NCBI GenBank assembly: GCA_029959605.1
Contig: JASCOC010000004.1
Coordinates: 62,001 to 126,000 of the forward strand
Direction of reading: 5' to 3'
Length of the DNA: 64,000 nt
DNA from: Lysobacteraceae bacterium PS02340
GTDB taxonomy: Bacteria > Pseudomonadota > Gammaproteobacteria > Xanthomonadales > Xanthomonadaceae
The notes beneath the pieces were generated by a model. That model was not told where the DNA came from. It ran no database searches and worked only from the letters and a program-made list of their open reading frames with translations. Both the position numbers and the translations under genes were made by a program. Positions 1 through 9,200 of this stretch are shown piece after piece; within the stretch, counting starts at the first letter, position 1; every line of letters begins with the position of its first letter.

Positions 1-509
1 ACAGTTTCCTGACCCTGCGCGGCCTGCGCACGCTGGATGCGCGCCTGCGCGTGCACCAGGAGAACACCGCCGGCGTGGTCGCACTGCTCGACGCGCATCC
101 GGCGGTCGCGCGCGTCCACTATCCGGGCCTGGTCGACCATCCGGGTCATGCCATCGCCGCGCGTCAGCAGTCGGGCTTCGGCGCGATGCTGTCCTTCGAG
201 CTCGCCGGTGCGCCCGGTGTGGCGCAGGAAGACGTGGTGCGCGCGTTCGTCGCCGGTCTCCAGCAATTCACCCTGGCCGAATCGCTGGGCGGCGTGGAAA
301 GCCTGATCGCGCATCCGGCAACGATGACGCATGCGGCGATGACGCCGGCGGCGCGCGCCGCGGCCGGCATCTCCGACGGCCTGCTGCGCCTGTCCGTCGG
401 CATCGAGGCGCTTGACGATCTGCTGATCGACATCGAGGCCGGCCTGGCCCGCGCCGCGAGCGTGCTGGATGCGGCCACCCGCCCGTCCCGCGCAGGCGTC
501 GAAGCATGA
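1..509 (+). CDS. metB: Cys/Met-metabolism PLP-dependent enzyme, C-terminal part (O-succinylhomoserine lyase / cystathionine gamma-synthase type), truncated by window edge
   Basis: The frame is open from base 3, so the gene begins outside the window and only about 168 C-terminal residues are visible. They match the end of fold-type I PLP enzymes that join homoserine esters to sulfur donors: segments HYPGL, FGAMLSFEL, SLGGVESLIAHPATMTH and GLLRLSVGIE are typical. The PLP-binding lysine lies upstream and cannot be checked. The TGA stop (507-509) overlaps the ATG of the homoserine dehydrogenase gene as ATGA, so the two are coupled and probably form a methionine/threonine branch operon. MetZ (sulfhydrylase) and MetB cannot be separated from this fragment. 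Confidence 0.88.
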   Translation, partial: SFLTLRGLRTLDARLRVHQENTAGVVALLDAHPAVARVHYPGLVDHPGHAIAARQQSGFGAMLSFELAGAPGVAQEDVVRAFVAGLQQFTLAESLGGVESLIAHPATMTHAAMTPAARAAAGISDGLLRLSVGIEALDDLLIDIEAGLARAASVLDAATRPSRAGVEA

Positions 510-1594
510 GCACCGTCGTGCAGTTGCGGCAGGGGCGTCGCGCGCAACCGCGGCCCGCGCGTCTGGCCTTGCTGGGTACCGGCACGGTCGGCTCGGCATT
601 CGTCGAACGCTATGCGCGACTCGCCGCGCAGGGCGTGGCGCTCCCGGACGTGGCGTGGCTGTGCAATTCGCGCACCCAGGTCGGCGGTGGCGACGATCTG
701 CATGCCGCGCTCGCGCAGGCCCGCGCCGCCGCGCGCCGCCGCGCCGGATTCCCGCCGTGGGCCGAAGGCGAAAGCCCGAAGCCGGGCGACATCATCGTCG
801 ACGCAACGGCCAGCGAAACCGTCGCCGACTGGCACCCCGAATGGTTGACCCGTGGCGTGCACGTGGTCACCGCGAACAAGCTCGGCACCGGCGGCGATCT
901 CGGCCGCGCATTGTCGATCGGCGATGCGCGCGCGATCGGCGGCCGCTATGGCGACAGTGCGACGGTCGGCGCCGGTCTGCCGCTGTTGCGCAGCCTGCGC
1001 GCGCTCATCGACGGCGGCGATCGCATCCACGCGATCGAAGGCGTGCTGTCGGGCTCGCTGGCCTGGCTGTTCTCGCACCACGACGGCCGCCGGCCGTTCT
1101 CGGCGCTGGTGCGCCAGGCGAGTGCGGCGGGTTATACCGAGCCGGATCCACGCGTCGATCTGTCCGGCGAGGACGTGCGCCGCAAGCTGCTGATCCTCGC
1201 GCGCGCCGCGGGCATCGGATTGCCCGCGCACGAAGTCGTCGTCGAATCGCTGGTGCCGGATGTGCTCGCACGCGCCGCGGATGCGGACGTCGATCAGGCA
1301 CTGGCCGCACTCGACGACACGCTCGAAGCGCGCCGCGCGGAGGCGGCTGCGAACGGCGAGCGCCTATGCTTCGTCGGCCGTTTCGACGCCGACGAAGCAC
1401 GCGTGGGTCTGCGCGCGTTGCCGGTCGGCCATCCGCTGTGCGCGGGCAATGGCACCGACAACCGGGTCGCGATCCACAGCGATCGCTACAGCACGCAGCC
1501 GCTGGTGATCCAGGGGCCGGGCGCGGGTGCGGAAGTCACCGCGGCGGCGTTGCTCGACGACGTGCTGGCCATCACCCACGCACAGGTGGTCTGA
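506..1594 (+). CDS. hom: homoserine dehydrogenase (monofunctional)
   Basis: A 362-residue protein that reduces aspartate semialdehyde to homoserine with NAD(P)H in the aspartate-family pathway. The N-terminal Rossmann loop GTGTVG is at residues 24-29. The family signature VTANKLG carries the conserved lysine, GVLSGSLAWLF matches the substrate-binding region, and EPDPRVDLSGEDVRRKLLI is the hallmark dimer/catalytic segment. There is no N-terminal aspartokinase and no evident C-terminal ACT domain, so it is the short monofunctional form. The start is fixed by the ATGA overlap with the upstream PLP-enzyme gene, which supports translational coupling and a shared role in making and using homoserine. 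Confidence 0.93.
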   Translation: MSTVVQLRQGRRAQPRPARLALLGTGTVGSAFVERYARLAAQGVALPDVAWLCNSRTQVGGGDDLHAALAQARAAARRRAGFPPWAEGESPKPGDIIVDATASETVADWHPEWLTRGVHVVTANKLGTGGDLGRALSIGDARAIGGRYGDSATVGAGLPLLRSLRALIDGGDRIHAIEGVLSGSLAWLFSHHDGRRPFSALVRQASAAGYTEPDPRVDLSGEDVRRKLLILARAAGIGLPAHEVVVESLVPDVLARAADADVDQALAALDDTLEARRAEAAANGERLCFVGRFDADEARVGLRALPVGHPLCAGNGTDNRVAIHSDRYSTQPLVIQGPGAGAEVTAAALLDDVLAITHAQVV

Positions 1595-1719
1595 AGGCGG
1601 CGCACGCGTCGGAAGTCCCTGACTGGGGCGAACCCTAGATCGGGTGCGCCCCGGTGTCGTGGGCGCTGTGGGCGCGCTGGAATGGCGGCATTCAGATTCC
1701 ATCCAGCCAGGGGCCCACC

Positions 1720-2475
1720 GTGACCGACAACCTCAGCATCTCCGTTTCGCTCAGCATCAGCGGCCAGCTGCCGGCCGTGCAGAGCGCCGCCAGCACGCAG
1801 CGCACCGCCGACGGGCGCGTGCAGTTCGAAAACGAGAACTACCGCATCACCGCCGGCGACAACGACGAAGTCATCGTCTTCAACAAGGGCACCGGCGAGA
1901 ACTACCGCATCTGGGGCGACCCGCACGTCGAGATCGACGGCAAGCACGCCTTCGATTTCTGGGGCCAGACCACGTTCCAGCTCGACGACGGCACCAAGGT
2001 CACGATCGAGACCACGCCGTGGGCGCAGGGCGGCGACGGCGCGACGGTCGCGTCCGTCGTGACGATCACCGACGGCGACTACGGCGTGCAGATCAGCGGC
2101 GTCGACAGCAACACCCACGGCGATCTGTCGTTCCAGGAATTCGCCGGCGGCGGCCGCGTGCTCGATGCCGCGGTGCGCGACGGCAATGTGCTGCTGGAGA
2201 ACGAGAACGGCAGCGGCTTCATCGCCGTCGACCGCAACGGCAACATCCAGAACGTCGACCAGGCCTTCATTCTGGCAACCGACGAACTGAAGAACGGCGG
2301 GCCCGATTTCCTCGCCCACTTCGCCGAAATCTTCTCGTTCTTCACCGGCTTGATGGCGATCAGCTTCAACGGCAGCCTCGCGCTCGGAAGCGACAACCCC
2401 CAACGCGATCCCGAACCGACCGCACAGCCGGCCGCGCCGTGGCAGTTCAGCCTGACGCTGTCGATCAGCGCCTGA
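1720..2475 (+). CDS. DUF1521 (metal-inducible autocleavage) domain protein
   Basis: A 251-residue protein from a GTG start preceded by AGGGG (1709-1713, 6-base spacing); an in-frame GTG at 1654 would add 22 unlikely residues. Residues about 35-155 match DUF1521, with YRITAGDNDEV, GTGENYRIW and AFDFWGQTTFQLDDGTKVTI. It contains GDPHVEIDG with the D67-P68 bond. In rhizobial NopE1 and a Vibrio homologue, a GD/PH site in this domain is cut autocatalytically when calcium is added. No signal peptide or membrane segment is seen. The ends echo each other: LSISVSLSIS near the N-terminus and FSLTLSIS at the C-terminus. It is a lone gene facing sdaA. The domain call is firm, the biological role unknown. 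Confidence 0.8.
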   Translation: MTDNLSISVSLSISGQLPAVQSAASTQRTADGRVQFENENYRITAGDNDEVIVFNKGTGENYRIWGDPHVEIDGKHAFDFWGQTTFQLDDGTKVTIETTPWAQGGDGATVASVVTITDGDYGVQISGVDSNTHGDLSFQEFAGGGRVLDAAVRDGNVLLENENGSGFIAVDRNGNIQNVDQAFILATDELKNGGPDFLAHFAEIFSFFTGLMAISFNGSLALGSDNPQRDPEPTAQPAAPWQFSLTLSISA

Positions 2476-2492
2476 GCCCACGCGTCGTCACG

Positions 2493-2526
2493 AACGGCGT
2501 GCCGCGGTTGCGGTGCGCCGTTTTCG
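2493..2526 (+). terminator. rho-independent terminator between convergent genes
   Basis: The arms AACGGCG (2493-2499) and CGCCGTT (2516-2522) pair, an inner CCGC/GCGG stem closes on a GGTT loop, and a run of T follows from 2521. It lies just past the DUF1521 gene stop and before the sdaA stop on the other strand. Confidence 0.65.
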
Positions 2527-2598
2527 TTGCAATCAATTGAAGTGCAGGCGTCGGATGCCGCGCGACGCCACCCGCGCCGCGCAACGCCTGCCGGTCCC

Positions 2599-3981
2599 TC
2601 AGCACTCGATGACGTTGACCGCCAGACCGCCGCGCGAGGTTTCCTTGTACTTGTCGCGCATGTCGCGGCCGGTGTCGCGCATCGTGCGGATCACTTTGTC
2701 GAGGCTGACCTTGTGCTTGCCGTCGCCGCGGAACGCCATGCGCGAGGCATTGATCGCCTTGACCGCGCCCATCGCGTTGCGCTCGATGCACGGGATCTGC
2801 ACCAGGCCGCCGATCGGATCGCAGGTCAGGCCGAGGTTGTGTTCCATGCCGATTTCGGCCGCATTCTCGATCTGGCTCGGTGTACCGCCGAGTGCGGCAG
2901 TCAGACCGGCAGCGGCCATCGAGCAGGCCACGCCCACTTCGCCCTGGCAGCCGACTTCTGCGCCGGAGATGCTGGCGTTTTCCTTGTAGAGGATGCCGAC
3001 TGCGGACGCGGTGAGCAGGAAATCGAAGATGCCCTGCTCGGTGGAATTCGGGCAGAAGCGGTCGTAGTAATGCAGCACCGAGGGCAGGATGCCGGCTGCG
3101 CCATTGGTCGGTGCGGTGACGACGCGGCCACCGGCCGCGTTTTCCTCGTTCACGGCGAGCGCGTAGAGGTTCACCCAGTCGAGCACGGTCAGCGGATCCC
3201 GCATGCCGGCTTCGGGCTTCGACGACAGCTCGGCATGCAGCGCCGGCGCGCGGCGGGTGACGTGCAGGCCGCCGGGCAGGGTGCCGGTCTGGCGGATGCC
3301 GCGCGCGACACAGGACTGCATCGCCGCCCACAGTTCGCGCAGGCCGTCGCGGATCTCGTCCTCGCTGCGCCAGACCTTCTCGTTCTCCAGCATCAGCTTC
3401 GCGATGCTCAGGCCATGCGTGTTCGCCTGCGCGATCAGTTCGTCGCCACTGGAGAACGGATAGGGCACGTCGGTGGTGTCGGCGACGATGCGGTCTTCGG
3501 CCGCTTCGTCCTCGTTGACCACGAAGCCGCCGCCGACCGAGTAGTAGTCGCGCGTCGCGATGACGGCGCCCTCTGCGTCGTAGGCGGTGAAGCGCATGCC
3601 GTTGGTGTGGAAGGGTAGCTTCTGGCGCTTGTTCATCACCAGATCGGACTTCTCGTCGAAGGCGATCTCGTGCGTGCCGCCGAGCCGGATGCGTTTGTCG
3701 CCGCGGATGCGGGTCAGCCCATCGGGAATGATGTCCGGATCGATCTGGTTCGGCATGTGGCCTTCGAGCCCCATCATCACGGCCTTGTCGGTGCCGTGGC
3801 CGCGACCGGTCAACGCCAGCGAACCGAACACCTCGGCACGGATGCGCGTCACGTCCTGCAGGCGACCGGGCACCTCCAGCCAACGGCGCACGAAACGCGC
3901 GCCCGCGCGCATCGGCCCGACGGTATGCGAGGAACTCGGCCCGATGCCGATCTTGTAGAGGTCGAACGTGCTGACTGCCAT
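2599..3981 (-). CDS. sdaA: L-serine ammonia-lyase, iron-sulfur type
   Basis: A 460-residue single-chain L-serine dehydratase that deaminates serine to pyruvate and ammonia using a [4Fe-4S] cluster. The N-terminal signature [18 protein letters not shown] is nearly invariant in the family. The C-terminal cluster cysteines fall in [16 protein letters not shown] and in [20 protein letters not shown]. Length matches the enterobacterial SdaA/SdaB form, with alpha and beta domains fused. It is monocistronic and converges with the DUF1521 gene. Its start is 49 bases from the divergent glutaredoxin-like gene, so both promoters must be compact. Confidence 0.97.
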   Translation of the reverse strand: MAVSTFDLYKIGIGPSSSHTVGPMRAGARFVRRWLEVPGRLQDVTRIRAEVFGSLALTGRGHGTDKAVMMGLEGHMPNQIDPDIIPDGLTRIRGDKRIRLGGTHEIAFDEKSDLVMNKRQKLPFHTNGMRFTAYDAEGAVIATRDYYSVGGGFVVNEDEAAEDRIVADTTDVPYPFSSGDELIAQANTHGLSIAKLMLENEKVWRSEDEIRDGLRELWAAMQSCVARGIRQTGTLPGGLHVTRRAPALHAELSSKPEAGMRDPLTVLDWVNLYALAVNEENAAGGRVVTAPTNGAAGILPSVLHYYDRFCPNSTEQGIFDFLLTASAVGILYKENASISGAEVGCQGEVGVACSMAAAGLTAALGGTPSQIENAAEIGMEHNLGLTCDPIGGLVQIPCIERNAMGAVKAINASRMAFRGDGKHKVSLDKVIRTMRDTGRDMRDKYKETSRGGLAVNVIEC

Positions 3982-4030
3982 GTGGCTATTCTACGGCCCG
4001 CGCCTGCATCCAGGCCTGCCGCAACGCGAC

Positions 4031-4267
4031 ATGACCGCTCCCACCCTGATCCTGTACCAGCGCGACGACTGCCACCTGTGCGATCTGGCGCTGGACGTGC
4101 TCGCCAACGCCGGCGTACCGGCGTTCGACAGCGTCTTCATCGACGACGATGCGGCACTCGAAGCCCGGTATGGCACGCGGGTTCCGGTGCTGCGCGACCC
4201 GCACGACGGTCGTGAGCTCGACTGGCCCTTCGATGCGGATGCGGCGCGGCGCTGGCTGCGCCGCTGA
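4031..4267 (+). CDS. glutaredoxin-like family protein (DUF836 type)
   Basis: A 78-residue thioredoxin-fold protein. The start is the ATG giving MTAPTLILYQRDDCHLCDLA; a longer reading from 3968 would run through the sdaA start and adds non-homologous sequence. The CHLC motif at the end of the first strand is the expected CxxC active site, followed by DVLANAGV, the cis-proline segment TRVPVL and a C-terminal DADAARRWL helix, as in the YruB/DUF836 glutaredoxin-like group. It is divergent from sdaA and converges with the YceI gene. The redox partner is not deducible. Confidence 0.82.
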   Translation: MTAPTLILYQRDDCHLCDLALDVLANAGVPAFDSVFIDDDAALEARYGTRVPVLRDPHDGRELDWPFDADAARRWLRR

Positions 4268-4281
4268 CCGCGCCGCGCCGG

Positions 4282-4839
4282 TTACTTCGCCGGCTGCAGA
4301 TAGACCCGCGTGCTGACCGCGATCTCGTTCGGGATCGTGCCGGTGTCCGCCCACTCGCCGCCGCCGACGCCGAAATCGAGACGGCGCACGGTCGCGCGGC
4401 CCGACAGCAGCGGTCGCGCGCCGTCCGTCCAGGTGAAGGTCAGGGTCACCGGCTTGCGCACACCGCGCAGCTCCAGCGTGCCGTCGGCCGCGTACTGGCC
4501 GTTGCCGAGATCGCGGAAGCCGGTCGCGGTGTAGGTCGCCTGGGCGAACTTCGTCGCGTCGAAGAACGCGTTGCCGCGCATCTCGGTGTCGTAGTCGGCG
4601 TTCTGCGTGGTCGCGGTGGCCACCGGAATGGTCACCGCGAGCTTGCCGGCCGCCAGGTTGGCCGGGTCGAAGCTGACCGTCGTGCGGAAGCCGGGGAAGG
4701 TGCCGGAGAACGTCTCGCCCTGGTACTTGCCGGCGAAGGCGAGCGAAGAGCCCGGCGCCTGCACGTAATCGGCGGCGAGGGCGGGCAGGGCGAGCGCGGC
4801 GGTCAGCGCGCCGAGGGCGAGGGAGCGGATCATGCGCAT
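4282..4839 (-). CDS. YceI family periplasmic lipid-binding protein (second copy)
   Basis: A 185-residue protein with a clear signal peptide (MRMIRSLALGALTAALALPALAA, cut near residue 23-25). The mature part shows the YceI lipocalin-like barrel, with SLAFAGKYQGETFSGTF, ATYTATGFRDLGNGQYAADG, TLELRGVRKPVTLTF and FGVGGGEWADTGTI. YceI proteins bind polyprenyl chains such as isoprenoid quinones. It starts 4 bases after the cytochrome b561 gene stop, the last of three co-transcribed genes. An alternative ATG two codons downstream is equally plausible. Confidence 0.92.
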   Translation of the reverse strand: MRMIRSLALGALTAALALPALAADYVQAPGSSLAFAGKYQGETFSGTFPGFRTTVSFDPANLAAGKLAVTIPVATATTQNADYDTEMRGNAFFDATKFAQATYTATGFRDLGNGQYAADGTLELRGVRKPVTLTFTWTDGARPLLSGRATVRRLDFGVGGGEWADTGTIPNEIAVSTRVYLQPAK

Positions 4840-4843
4840 GTCA

Positions 4844-5428
4844 TCAGTCCTGCAGGGGCGGAGTCGGAGTGCGGGCGCGCAGCCAGCCGCGCGGCAGCAT
4901 GCGCGCCAGCGTGTCGTCGCGCTGGAAGATGTGGTGGTACAGGGCAGCGGCCGCGTGCAACAAGGCCAGGCCGACCAGCGTCCAGAACAACAGTTCGTGC
5001 ACGTTGCCGGCGAGCTGGCGCAGGTCCGCGTCACGCGTCACCAGCGCGGGCAGATTGACCAGCTTGAACCACTGCAGCGGATAGCCGGCGGCGGAATTGA
5101 ACGTCCAGCCGCTGAGCGGAATCGCGAACAGCAGGCCGTAAAGCAGCCAGTGGGTGACCGAGGCGACCCGGTCCTGCCAGCGCGGCGTGCCGGGCACCGC
5201 GCGCGGTGCGCCGGCATACAGGCGCCACAGCAGCCGCAGGGTGGCCAGCGCGAGGATCGTCAGCCCCAGCGATTTGTGCAGCGCGTAGATCTCGATCTTG
5301 GTCGGGCTGTTGCGCATGTCGCCCATGACCAGGCCGAGGATGCCGGTCGTCAGGATCAGCGCCACGACCAGCCAGTGCAGCAGCTGGCTGACGCCGCCCC
5401 AGCGATCGGGTGGATTGCGCAGCGTCAC
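4844..5428 (-). CDS. cytochrome b561 family protein
   Basis: A 194-residue inner-membrane diheme cytochrome b561 (YodB/YceJ type). The start is GTG and overlaps the upstream YceI stop as GTGA. N-terminal YceJ-like features are RWGGVSQLLHWLVVALILTT with a heme-ligand histidine, then IYALHKSLGLTILAL, WLLYGLLFAIPLSGW and LLHAAAALYHHIF: four hydrophobic helices carrying histidine pairs. Such proteins oxidise quinol or superoxide and deliver electrons across the membrane. The setting between two YceI genes suggests handling of isoprenoid quinones or lipids at the periplasmic face. Confidence 0.92.
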   Translation of the reverse strand: MTLRNPPDRWGGVSQLLHWLVVALILTTGILGLVMGDMRNSPTKIEIYALHKSLGLTILALATLRLLWRLYAGAPRAVPGTPRWQDRVASVTHWLLYGLLFAIPLSGWTFNSAAGYPLQWFKLVNLPALVTRDADLRQLAGNVHELLFWTLVGLALLHAAAALYHHIFQRDDTLARMLPRGWLRARTPTPPLQD

Positions 5429-6132
5429 GGGGTCGGCTCCGTCGGCGGGGGTGCAGGTGCCTCTTCGACAGGCGCGTCGGCCGCCGGCACTTCGGCATCA
5501 GGCGCGTCGTCCGGGGCATCGGCATCGTCACCTGCGTCCGAACCGCCGCGGCTGCGCGAGGCTTCGACTTCCAGCCGCAATTCGACGGCGTCGCCGATCA
5601 CCGATTTCCACGCGTCGATGCCGAACTCGGCGCGGGACAGCGCGGCTGTCGCGGAAAAGCCGACGGTGCGACGGAACGGCGGCAGCGGATACCGCTTGAG
5701 CCCGTTGAGCACCACCTGCAACGCGACCTCGCGGGTCTCGCCGCGCAGGGTCAGGTCGCCGTGCACGATCGCGCGCTGCGCGTCGATGGGCTCGATCCGA
5801 GTGGAAACGAAGGTCGCGACCGGGTGACGTTCGCCGTCGAGCAGGTTGCGCGCGAGTGTCGCCTGGTTCCATTTCGCATCGCCCAGATCGACGCGCGCGA
5901 TCGGGATCGACACCGCCACGCGCGCGGTGCTCCAGTCGTCGGGATCGAACACGATCGTGCCGGTGCTGCCCGACACCGTCCCGATCGCCTTCGAAAACCC
6001 GGCATGGTCGATCGCGAACTGCACGCGGGTATGCACCGGATCCAGCGTGTACTGCGCCGGCGCGGCCCATGCGGGCGTGCTCATACCCAAGAGCAGGCAG
6101 GACGGCAGGAGGAACTGGCGCGGCAGTCGCAT
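5425..6132 (-). CDS. YceI family protein with acidic proline-rich tail (first copy)
   Basis: A 235-residue secreted protein. The chosen start, MRLPRQFLLPSCLLLGMSTP, gives a signal peptide ending near AWA; upstream sequence in frame is not protein-like. The YceI domain covers residues about 25-190: YTLDPVHTRVQFAIDHAGF, GTIVFDPDDW, HGDLTLRGETREVALQV, and RAEFGIDAWKSVIGDAVEL. The last ~40 residues are a low-complexity Asp/Ala/Pro/Glu tail absent from the second copy and probably disordered. First gene of the YceI-b561-YceI operon, divergent from the sensor kinase. Confidence 0.92.
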   Translation of the reverse strand: MRLPRQFLLPSCLLLGMSTPAWAAPAQYTLDPVHTRVQFAIDHAGFSKAIGTVSGSTGTIVFDPDDWSTARVAVSIPIARVDLGDAKWNQATLARNLLDGERHPVATFVSTRIEPIDAQRAIVHGDLTLRGETREVALQVVLNGLKRYPLPPFRRTVGFSATAALSRAEFGIDAWKSVIGDAVELRLEVEASRSRGGSDAGDDADAPDDAPDAEVPAADAPVEEAPAPPPTEPTP

Positions 6133-6281
6133 CGGAAGTCCGGAGGGTAGCGGGGCGGGCGGTCGTGCCGATTCTAGGCGCGGGCCGCCAGTGCAGCGCA
6201 ACTTGCGGTGGCAACGCAGCGTTGCGAGGATGCCCATCGGGACGCGCGTTCGACGCGCGGCAGTGCTGTACGGGGAGCGGG

Positions 6282-9200
6282 ATGCGTGTTGCAGGGATGA
6301 TGCTGGTGTGGCTGTGGTGCTGCCTGTCGGCCGGCGCCGCGTGGGCGCAGAACGGCCCGGTCACCGCCAGCATCCCGCAGCCGCGTCAGATCGGCGTGCT
6401 GGATGGGCTGCCGTCGAATCGTGTGAACGCCATCGCCGAAGACAGGCAGGGCTATCTGTGGATCGCCACGCGCGATGGTCTGGCGCGTTACGACGGCGTG
6501 GGCTTCCGGGTCTGGCGCGTCGAGGACGGCCTCGGCGACAACTACGTCTGGGCGGTGCACGTCGATGCGCAGGACCGCGTCTGGGTCGGCACGCGGCGGG
6601 GTGGCCTGTCGATGCTCGACGCGAAGCGCACCACGTTCACCCGTTACAACCACGACACCCACGCCGAGATCGGTGTCGACGACGTCTGGGCCGTGATGTC
6701 GACGCCGGATGGGGCGATCTGGTTCGGAACCGCCGAGTCGGGTCTCTACCGGCTCGCGCCCGATGGCGGACTTCAGCGATTCCGATCGGATCCTGACGAC
6801 CCGCGCAGCCTGCCGGCGGATGGCGTCAGCTACATCGTGCCTGCCGCCGAAGGCGCGCTGTGGATCGGCACGAAGAACGGTGCCGCGCGCTGGAACGGAC
6901 GCGATTTCGAACCTGTTCCGTCGCCTGCAGAGGCCAGCCGCATGGTCAATGGTCTGGTGATCGATACGGCTGGCGATCTGTGGATCGGTGCGCAGGGCGG
7001 TGGTGTCGTGCGGCGCGCGGACGGCCGGGTCGAAATGATGCCGGAGGTCGATCCGGTGATGCGTGCGCCCGTGCTGCACATGCTCGTCCAGGATCGCCAG
7101 GGCATGCGCTGGTTCGACACGCGCAGCGGCCTCGCGCGTGAGGTGGAGGGTCGGCTCGATGACGTGCCGCTCTACAGCTTCGCCAGTCGGGGACCCGTGC
7201 GACCGTCGTGGTCGTCGGGCTTCCAGGATCGCGAAGGGGGGCTCTGGTTCGCGAGTCTGGATGCGGGGCTTTGGTACCTCCCGGCGAACTGGCGCAATTT
7301 CACCGTGTTGCAGCGCCGCGTGCTGGACCCGACCACACCTGCGAATGCGTTCGTGCATGGGGTCGCACGGGCTGCCGACGGAGGCTTCTGGCTTGTCGGC
7401 AATGGTGGGGTTCTCGATCACCTGGATCCGGTCACGGGCGTCGTCGAACACCGCCTCTCCGAGGTGTGTGGGAGCGAGCCAAACCGCAGTGTCCACGAGA
7501 CCGATGCCGGTATCGTCTGGATCGGCTGCCTTCGGCAACTGGTGCGCTTCGATCCGGCGAGTGGCGATGTGCGGCGCTGGTACCAGGACGATGAGGACGC
7601 GCCGGCGCCGAGTGGTCAGCACACCGACAGCATCGTCGAACAGCGTGACGGCACGGTCTGGTTCGCCAGCGACCACGAGGTGCAGGCGCGCGCCCCGGAT
7701 GGACGTCTGATCGAATCGATCCGGGCAGGCGATGGCCATGGCATTCCGTCGCTGGCGCGGCCGATGACCATCGCGCAGGCGCCTGACGGCAGCGTCTGGC
7801 TCGCCACCACACGTGGCATCTATGCGTGGAAGACCGGCACCCGCACCTTCGAACCCGTGCCCGGCGCACCCCAGCGCACGATCAGTGCGATCACCCAGCA
7901 GGGAGCGGACACCGTCTGGCTGGCGGGGCCCGGGACACTGGAGGCCTACCATTGGAATGGCGCGCTGCTGACCCGGCAACTCGCCTTCGGTCGTGCGAAC
8001 GGACTGCCGCAGGTGATGCCTGGCGGTGTCGCCGTCGACGCCAGTGGGACGGTCTGGATCACCACCGTACGCGGACTGGTGCGTCTGGATCCAACGACAT
8101 CCCGCATCCGCGTCTACGGCGTGCACGACGGCTTGCCCAGCCAGGAATTCAGCGAACAGCACATCGGTGTGTCACGCGATGGCCACTTCGCGGTGGGAAC
8201 CGGCGAGGGCCTGTTGCTGTTTCATCCAGCCGACGTGCATCGACGCGACGAGACCCCGCCACTGGTGATCGAGTCGATCGATCTGCGCCGCGACGACGAT
8301 GAGCTCGAGCTTGCGCCCTCGGGCCCGATCGAGCTGCGTCACGGCGACCGGGATCTGCGCGTGGTCGCGCGCCTGCTGTCGTTCACGGATGCGCATGCCC
8401 ATCACTATCGATTCCGTCTGGACGGCTACGAGTCGGAATGGGTGGATGCGGACGTCACCGCGGAACGTGTGTTCCCGCGGCTCGAGCCCGGGCGGTACAC
8501 CCTGCACGTGGAAGCGCGGACGGAAGACGGCGAGTGGACCACACTGGCCCCGCTGACCATTCGCCAGGCGCCGCCGTGGTGGCGCACGATCTGGGCGCTG
8601 CTGGGATTGCTGCTGCTCGCAGGTGTCGTGCTGTGGTGGGGGGCCCGTGCCTACCGGACGCGCCTCAAGCGCCGCCATGCCTGGCAGCTCGCCGAGGACA
8701 AGCGCAGCCTCGCCGAGCAGGCCTCCCTCGCGAAGACGCGCTTTCTCGCCACGCTGGGCCACGAGGTCCGCACACCGATGACCGGTGTGCTGGGCATGAG
8801 CGAGCTGCTGCTCCACACCTCTCTCGATCCACGCCAACGCGGCTATGCCGAATCGATCCGCCGCGCGGGTGATCACCTGATGCGTCTGGTCAACGACGCA
8901 CTCGATCTCGCCCGCATCGAAGCCGGCAGGCTCGAGCTCGATCCCCAACCGTTCGAGGTCGCGCGGCTGGTGCAGGACGTCGTCGCGATGTGCGCGCCGA
9001 TCGCGCGACAGAAGTCGCTGGGCTTCGACGTGGTCATCGACCCGTCCGTGCCTGCGTGGGTGCTCGGCGATCCCGGGCGCGTGCGCCAGATCCTGCTCAA
9101 TCTGCTGGGCAACGCGGTCAAGTTCACCGAGACCGGCCGGGTCGGGCTGCATGTGGACGTCGATTCCGCCGGGGCGCTGTGTTTCGTCGTCACCGACACG

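Noticed and set aside
1654-1719. Upstream GTG start of the DUF1521 protein
   Set aside because: Adds a Trp-rich leader without family match; the 1720 GTG has a well-placed AGGGG.
2465-3883. 472-codon minus-strand frame overlapping sdaA
   Set aside because: Out of frame with sdaA, which has full family motifs; Arg-rich noise.
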